The notes under the pieces are model-generated. The model made no database searches. It saw nothing but the letters and a program-made list of their open reading frames with translations, and was not told where the DNA came from. From NCBI GenBank assembly GCA_036346355.1, contig CM070578.1, positions 18,428,501 through 18,492,500 on the forward strand: a stretch of DNA of 64,000 bases, given 5' to 3'. The position numbers and the translations under genes were made by a program. The stretch is from Rhipidocladum racemiflorum. Its lineage: Eukaryota; Streptophyta; Magnoliopsida; Poales; Poaceae. Positions 57,819 through 64,000 of this stretch are shown here, piece after piece (position 1 is the stretch's first letter; each line of letters begins with the position of its first letter).

Positions 57819-58330
57819 TAAACCATCAAAGGCGGCTAACACCCTTTTTCCTCTGTACGGCAGAGCCGCACGGACCGTACGGACGGTGAAACATGAACCG
57901 AAGGGCTTATTTTTAGCTTTGTTTTTTTCTTAGTTTCTTGGCTGAGTTCGGAGGACATGGGGATCGAAGGAGCAAGAGTTGGTGAGCTCTGACAGCGATC
58001 GGACGGCCACGACGAGGCTTCTGGATTACTCCAAGCTCGATCGAACGGCTGCGTTTGTCCCACGCCTCAATCCCAACCGTCCAACATATCGTATCTCTCG
58101 ATCTCCGTCAGCATCAATTGTCCGGAGCAAATGTAAGAAAGAGATAAAAAAAAAGTGAAAGATTTGTTCCAAAAGCCAGCGTGATTTGGCTCCATTCAGT
58201 ATGGTCCAGCAACACACAACTGAGAGAGAGGTGAAAGCCAAGGTGGCGTAAGTAAGATCGATCTCGATCAATTATGTATACAATTAGTATTAATTGAAGG
58301 CATTGCGATGCAATGCAAACAACTAGAGTC
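57819..58330. other. No gene seen
   Basis: Mixed-composition sequence with short frames only. Confidence 0.3.
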
Positions 58331-58515
58331 GATGCGATATGAATCACTTGAAAAAAAATAAACGTATTCGTTCGGTTGCGGATCTGTTACAAGATCAATT
58401 CAGACTGGCTCTTAATCGTTTACAACATGCGGTTCAAAAAACTATCCGTAGAGTATTCATACGTCAATCGAAACCGACTCCACAAACTTTGGTAACTCCA
58501 ACTTTAACTTAGTCG
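58331..58515 (+). pseudogene. rpoB: Nuclear insertion of plastid DNA: rpoB fragment
   Basis: Translation from ATG 58339 gives an internal piece of the plastid RNA polymerase beta subunit: MNHLK, KRIRSVADLLQDQF, RLQHAVQKTIRRVFIRQSKP and TPQTLVTPT are as I remember the chloroplast protein of grasses. It is about 180 bp, so only a small internal part of a gene of about 3.2 kb. An extra base in the A-run just after the ATG region, an Arg in place of Gly after DQF, and an in-frame stop soon after mark it as a decayed copy. Outside these limits the match stops abruptly, as expected of a NUPT. Confidence 0.85.
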
Positions 58516-59465
58516 ATGTATCTGAAAGGTTGGTGAGTAATTCAGGGTAAGTATTCTACTCTACCTATCGAAACTCAAAAGAGACTGCCAGATTGATTGA
58601 TTAGTTAATTCGGTGAGTAACAACGGACCATAGATGGACGTGATCGGCAAGGGATTCTTGTTGTATGAAATATGGGTTACTGGGCCGGCAAAGGTGGCCC
58701 AGTCGAGCTGAGGCTAAATCACTGTTTCCTGGTGCTTTAGTCTAGACTAGTTACATGCCCGTGCGTTGCTACGAAAAACAAAATTGATAACGAAAAATAA
58801 AGATTAAAAAATAAAAAAAATTATTTCACAAGTTCAAACATCTATCTTTAACGCTTCGTTTCTTGCGAAAGCTCGCTAATTAAAGCAACGCTTCGTTTCT
58901 TGCGTAGGGCAATTAAGCAGGGCAATTAAGCGGCAATTAATGACGTGGGAAGAACGGACCACTGCCACCAAGTGCTGCTTTAGAATAGTAGAGATAACGA
59001 GTTAGAGGGAGAGACGAGGGTGACGTCGCCGTGGCATAGCTTGCCCGCAGCTGGTTCTCCGTGTATTTTGTACTAATACAAAAAAAAACACTAATATATA
59101 TAGCAAAGATGATGTCACAATATATCAAACTTTGCTTAGTTTTGTTGGCGTATAGATTAAAGTTAGTCTTTTGGCTTAATCAGCTTAAAGTAGTTCACTT
59201 TTATATGTGATGGTGGTGGTTAATTTTAACCAAACGTCAATGACATTGGTCTAAAACCAATCCTCAATAAATCAAAAAGCACCACTCTGGTGGCTTTTGG
59301 CTTATAGTTCTTTGGAGTCTTATTGCTTTAAAAAGAGCCAATTAAAAATCTACCTGTTTGTTCAGGGTTTGGCTTTTAAATTGAAGAGAAAAACCCAAAC
59401 AAACATGGCCTAAGATTTTTATAAGTATCTTCATTTATTTAGGGCCTAAAAAACCCAAACAAACA
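58516..59465. other. Intergenic sequence with repeat fragments
   Basis: 58748-58780 carries the block ATGCCCGTGCGTTGCTACG, often seen at the end of grass transposons. ACCCAAACAAACATGG occurs at 59393-59408 and 59453-59468, the second copy abutting the truncated copia element. No gene. Confidence 0.4.
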
Positions 59466-62400
59466 TGGAGTCTATTGAGTGCGTTGTTTTGGGATATAGT
59501 GCTGAGCATAAAGGATATCGTTGTTGGGATCCTGCTGGTCGACAGATGCGGATCTCTCGGGATGTTACTTTTAACGAATCTCGTCCTTTTTACCCTCGTT
59601 CTTCTTCCACTCCAACTTCTCTTATCGAGCTGCTTTCTTTCCTGACTTTTCTAGATACTCCAATTGCCACTTTTTCCTTTCCACGGTTGGTGTCTTCTTC
59701 ATCACCGGTCTCTACTTTGGTGCCTTTTTCACCACCTCCTCCCGAGGTTTCTCCTGATGTAGTTCCCTTTTATCCTCTATTCTACACTCGCCGTCCGTGA
59801 GTTGAGGATTCTTTTACTGAGCCACCTTTCTTTGTGTCTCCTTGCTATGCTCTTCATGACCACTAGTCTATTTAGCCTCCTGAGCGCCTTAGCTTTGCTG
59901 GTGCAGTTCTTGTCGACCCGACTTATTATCATGATGCTGTTATTCATCAGGAATGAAAGTGTTGGAGATATGCACTAGAGACAATTATAAAGATGATTAT
60001 ATTTTCTTATGTTCATGATTTATCATCTTATTTCTTGAATAATCTCATCATTACTTATTAGCAAGTATGTAACTTGTTAGTGAAACTCTATAATGAATTT
60101 GTGATGATTATTCTAAAGTGACCCCTAGTTGATAATCATATAAGGACACATATGTATAAGCTAGTATATGTGTTGGTGGATGACCATACTTCATGGGTCA
60201 TGGATATAGAGATATTAAACTAATAATATGGACTCATGTTAGAGAACATGGAGTTAGATCGACCCACCTTAAGAAATTGCGAGGACGTTGTATTCTTCTT
60301 GTCATCAGTTGATCTCATATACAATGTGTATGATGTACCCTTAGACCTGAGATTGACGCATGTGCTTGAGATGTGTAATGACTTACTTAGGGATTGCCAA
60401 ACGCTACTTCGTAACTGGGTAGTTATAAAGGTGGCTTTCGGGTTTGTCATGAAGTATGCTGCAAGACGTGGTCAATCAAGATGGGATTTGCCCCTCTATA
60501 CAATGGTAGAGATATTTCTAGGCCTCTCGAGTGATCGAATTCCGAAAATGCTTGGCCATGCTACCTGCGGTTAAAGAGTTAACTATAGTTAAGTATTCCG
60601 AGTCACGTGATCGAGAAAGAATTGTCGAGCTAACTAAACAAGGATGGCATGTACTCGCCTTGAGTTTGATTGATATCGTGAGGCAAAGGGGAATGCATAT
60701 AACTAAACATTGTTAAGGTTCGTCCGATGTGATCTTTACGTATATTCGGGAGTCAACACGTTCTGCTAGGGACCACTACCTATTATTGGTAGAGTAAGAG
60801 TACTCGGGTCATGTCCAAGTATACTTGAACTTATGGGGTGGCACGCTTAAAAGGTTGGAACAGAATTCGGATAGTGATCAGAGTTCCCTTGAGTTTAGAG
60901 TTCCTAATGGGCCTCTAATGTAGAGCCTATTGTGGGGCGTCTATTTAAAGGGTGGGGGTAGTGGCTTAGGGTTAAGAGATACATTAGGAATTTGGAATTC
61001 CTAAAACCCTAGCCGCCACATCTCCTTTTCCCTAAACTGCGCTGTCGGCGCTAGTACTCCGGCGTGTGAGATGTCTGCCATATACGTGTGGATACCTTGA
61101 ATGTGTTGTTGTGAGGCTTTAATGCTAGGACGATCCACAACCTGAGACAGACATGAGGGTTTCTTGGAGGAAGCGCAAGGTTACTACGTCTGGTCAGCAG
61201 ACTGGTCGGGGCTAACCGAATCTGGTCGGCGAGTTGGTTGGCACTGATCAGATCTGGTCGGTGAGTTGATCGGCACTGGTCAAGATTGGTCAAGACTGGT
61301 CGGTGAGGGATGTGATGCATCGACTCTACTTTCGTTACAGGTCTACGTGTCTAGTGGTAATTCTGTGAACTATTACTTGCAGTGGTTCCTGGGTTATGCG
61401 ATAGAAATTTTTTTATTTGAGCTAAAGTAACCTACCCATTCCCCAACAGGCAACATGCGATGGCAGAGGAGTTTGCTGCCCTTGAGCACACTGGCACATG
61501 GGATCTTGTACCCCTTCCTCCATGTGTCTCTCCCATTACATGCAAGTAAGTCTATAAATTTAAGACTTGATCTGATGGTTCCCTTGAGAGCTACAAGGCT
61601 CATCTTGTGGCTCATGATTTTCAGTAGGAGTATAGTGGTGATTATGATGAGACTTTTGCTCCTGTGGCTCACGTGACCACTATTCGCACTCTTCTTACTG
61701 TGGTCTCTGCTCGTGAGTGGTCCATCTCTCAACTTGATGTCAAGAAAGCCTTTCTTAATAGTGAGCTGAGTGATGAGTTCTATATGCAGCCACCACCGGA
61801 GTATTCTGTTCCTAAGGGTATGGTTTGTCGACTTCGCCGCTCTCTTTATGGGCTTAAGCAAGCCCCTCGTGCTTAGTTTGAGTATTTTTCTTTTGTGGTC
61901 ACTGCAGCTAGTTTTTATGCTAGTGCTCATGATCTTGCACTCTTTGTTCACACTTCGCCTCATCGTCGGACTATTCTTCTTCTATATGTTGATAACACGA
62001 TCATTACTGGAGATGATTCTCAATAGATTGCCTTTGTGATGGCACGTCTCAGTAACAATTTCTCATGTATGATATGGGTCCCCTCTGCTACTTCCTTGGA
62101 ATTGAAGTTTCTTTTACATCTAAGGGCTTCTTTCTATCCCAAGAGAAGTATATTCAGGATCTTCTTGATCGTGCTTCCCTTACTGATCAGCGTACAACCG
62201 AGACTCCCATGGAGCTCAATGTTCACATTTGATTTACTGATGGTGAACTTCTTGAGGATCCTATTCGCCATCGCCATCTTGTTGGAACTCTTTTTTACCT
62301 TAGTGTCACTCGTCCTGGCATTTTGTATCCAATTCATATCTTGAGTCAATTTGTTTCGGCTCCCACTCAGCTCCACTATAGTCATCTTTTTCGTATTCTG

Positions 62401-62940
62401 CGATATCTTCGTGGAACTCTCTCATCGCATTTTTTTCCATGCTCCAGCTCTTTATAGCTCCAGGCGTATTCTGATGCTACCTAGGCTAATGATCACTCTG
62501 ATTGTCGGTCCCTTTTGGCTTATTATGTTTTTCTTGGCAGTTCTCTTATTGCTTGGAAGACTAAGAAACAGACAGTAGTTTATCATTCGAGTGCTGAGGC
62601 TGAGTTGCGGGCTATGGCTCTTTTGACAGCAGAGATTACTTGGCTATGGTGGTTACTTGAGGATTTTAATGTTTCTGTTTTTAGATCGATTTCTCTTTTA
62701 TCTGATAGTAAATGTGCTATTAGCATTGCTAGCTTGAGATCCAATGAAGCGTGAGCTCACCAAGCATATCGGTTTGATGCTTCCAACATGCGGTCATATG
62801 TACATGATCAAGTCGTGGCTCTTTAGTATGTGCCTTCAGAGCTTCAATTGGTAGATTTCTTCACAAATACATATACTAGAGCTTATTATGGTTTTTATCT
62901 CTCCAAACTTAGTGTTGTTGATCCACCCTGAGATTGAAGA
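59466..62940 (+). pseudogene. Decayed copia pol: integrase tail, RT, RNase H
   Basis: Conceptual pieces: integrase C-terminal tail and Pro/Ser-rich linker (59466-59800); RT start (61449-61600) through KKAFLN and LYGLKQAP (to about 61875); the active-site box, which reads YVDN where YVDD is expected (about 61987); and RNase H with SSAEAELRA and TAEITWLWWLL (62590-62680). Many stops and frameshifts lie between, including stops near 61550, 61628, 61875 and 62025. The altered catalytic Asp and heavy decay make it much older than the copia at 36229-41669. Confidence 0.88.
59960..61448 (+). mobile_element. Probable solo LTR of an Angela/BARE-like copia
   Basis: 1489 bp. Starts TGTTGGAGATATGCACTAGAG and ends CCCATTCCCCAACA, with inverted TGTTGG/CCAACA tips. 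These ends and the GGTTATGCGATAGAAATTTTT block near the right are as in the large copia LTRs common in grasses. No protein domains. It interrupts the host copia exactly between its integrase linker and reverse transcriptase; the flanking five bases (GAAAG and GGCAA) align to the same site but have diverged. Confidence 0.7.
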
Positions 62941-62943
62941 GGG

Positions 62944-63085
62944 TGTTAGACAGTATCCTGTACTTAGCTTGTATAGAGATTGCTAGTATCCTTTATTGCC
63001 TTATATTGCCTTGTATGTATTGCCTTGTATTGCCTTATATTTTGACCTATTAATCTTTTAGTAAATATAAGTGCTATTCATAACA
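62944..63085 (+). repeat. Probable 3' LTR of the truncated copia
   Basis: 142 bp, TG..CA, following a purine tract. It contains a small array of ATTGCCTTATATTGCCTTGT units. Confidence 0.65.
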
Positions 63086-64000
63086 GTAGCCACTGAAATT
63101 CCATCTAGATTGAAAAATTATTATGGTACGAGATATTTCTCCCTTTTCCACAGCATGTTTCGGCAATGAACAGTTGAGCGTTGGTATTTCAACTACAATT
63201 TAGTTAGTGAAGACTACACGTTGCTCAATGGAAAATTTACTCGTAGCAGATAATTAATCATAGAGATGAAGAGACGACGCTGCACGAAAATATAATCAGC
63301 TCGGCTTCACTGCCAACGCGACGGTGTGTAGTGGCCGTGACGAGTGCTCGCCGGACGCCATAGTCGGAACGAAGGAAACAGCATGCATTCTTCTCGTCTT
63401 CACTTTTCACTGACTGGAACTACAGGTTCATCGTCTTCCACCACGCGCCGGCGACTCTTCACTACCACACGCCGGAGAATCGTGTGTAGTTCTTGGTTTC
63501 AACTTGATTTCATTTGGTGGACTCCAATGTCTCAAAATAACTATAACCAATGTAGAAAACATCATTCCGAAATGAAGATATTTAAGCAAAGAGAACGCGT
63601 AAGAAGAGAAGCATTATTTAATGCGTATATATTGCTGTTGTGCTAGCTCTGTAATGGGCATACCTTTTCCATTTCCAACATGCAACAAGCGTGAGGTGTC
63701 ATTGCATTGCCATGAGTTGCCATTTCGTTATTAATTTACTGTACATGCCTGAAATTAGCGAGATAGCGTGTTGCGCGGAGATGGATTAGATGTTGGATTA
63801 ATTTTACTTGCGTACAATACACTACGACTGTCAGGAACTCAGAATTAAGTATCTCTGTAGCTAGCTCCTGGGTTCCAGCTATTGTACTGCATGGACTCAT
63901 CTGGGATCTTGGCTTTAGTTTCTCGGTGACTTTGTGTCCTGTAGCAAGAGACTGATCGTTCTGTTGGGGGTAAATAGTAGTATCAGATTCATATCAGGTA
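63086..64000. other. No supported gene
   Basis: A 100-aa plus-strand frame at 63344-63646 has no recognised domain; a CGCCGG/ACACGCCGGAGA duplication lies at 63440-63480. A gene edge beyond the window cannot be excluded. Confidence 0.3.

Larger units (their letters stand above)
59466..63085 (+). mobile_element. 5'-truncated copia element, split by a solo LTR
   Basis: The left end starts abruptly in the C-terminal part of integrase (CVVLGYSAEHKGYRC); gag, protease and the integrase core are missing, as is the 5' LTR. Reverse transcriptase and RNase H follow at 61449-62940. A probable 3' LTR of 142 bp at 62944-63085 starts TGTTAGACAG, ends TTCATAACA and follows the purine tract GATTGAAGAGGG. 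No matching 5' LTR lies in the window. A 1.49-kb LTR-like insertion occupies 59960-61448. Confidence 0.85.

Noticed and set aside
60236..60716. Plus-strand frames of 112 and 61 aa
   Set aside because: They lie within the LTR-like insertion 59960-61448 and match no protein family.
1..64000. tRNA, rRNA and snoRNA genes
   Set aside because: I looked for T-loop (GGTTCRANNCC) and conserved rRNA blocks and saw none in a plausible fold; a proper covariance search was not possible.

Overview
This is a nuclear window from a monocot plant, most likely a grass. The evidence is long introns with GT..AG borders, a dense load of Stowaway-, PIF/Harbinger- and hAT-type miniature transposons, copia LTR retrotransposons, very GC-rich first exons, and proteins known only from plants (CLE peptide precursor, MAKR/BKI1-like regulator, ER-type Ca2+-ATPase). 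I cannot name the species. All assignments come from reading the sequence and remembered family features; no search was run.

Four host genes are supported. (1) 9066-9617 (+) is a secreted precursor with four tandem CLE-type peptide motifs. (2) 18352-19882 (+) is a five-exon gene, conceptually 170 aa, related to the CFAP298/C21orf59 (DUF2870) family. (3) 24639-23737 (-) is a 300-aa MAKR/BKI1-like protein. (4) 46831-42265 (-) is an eight-exon, 1050-aa ER-type (IIA) calcium pump of the ECA1/ECA4 type. They are unrelated in function and spaced 5-18 kb apart by repeats, so no operon-like or pathway logic is implied.

Most of the rest is mobile DNA. 2458-8456: a 6-kb minus-strand copia element with no recognisable gag. 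10253-13087: a 2.8-kb TG..CA element with 5-bp target duplication and no coding capacity. 16981-35909: many MITEs, several nested. 36229-41669: a copia element whose LTRs are almost identical although its pol carries at least seven lesions; its 5' LTR is split by a 761-bp TRIM-like element. 59466-63085: a decayed 5'-truncated copia copy split by a probable 1.49-kb solo LTR. A short plastid-DNA insertion (rpoB fragment) lies at about 58331-58515. Most miniature elements were delimited by matching terminal inverted repeats plus target-site duplications of the length expected for the superfamily (8 bp hAT, 3 bp PIF/Harbinger, TA Stowaway).

Most notable: the multi-motif CLE gene with a probable decayed relative of its 3' end on the far side of the copia insertion; the short CFAP298-like gene in a lineage without cilia; the young but coding-dead copia; the gag-less copia filled with minisatellites; and a hAT element immediately upstream of the MAKR gene that creates a false N-terminal extension.
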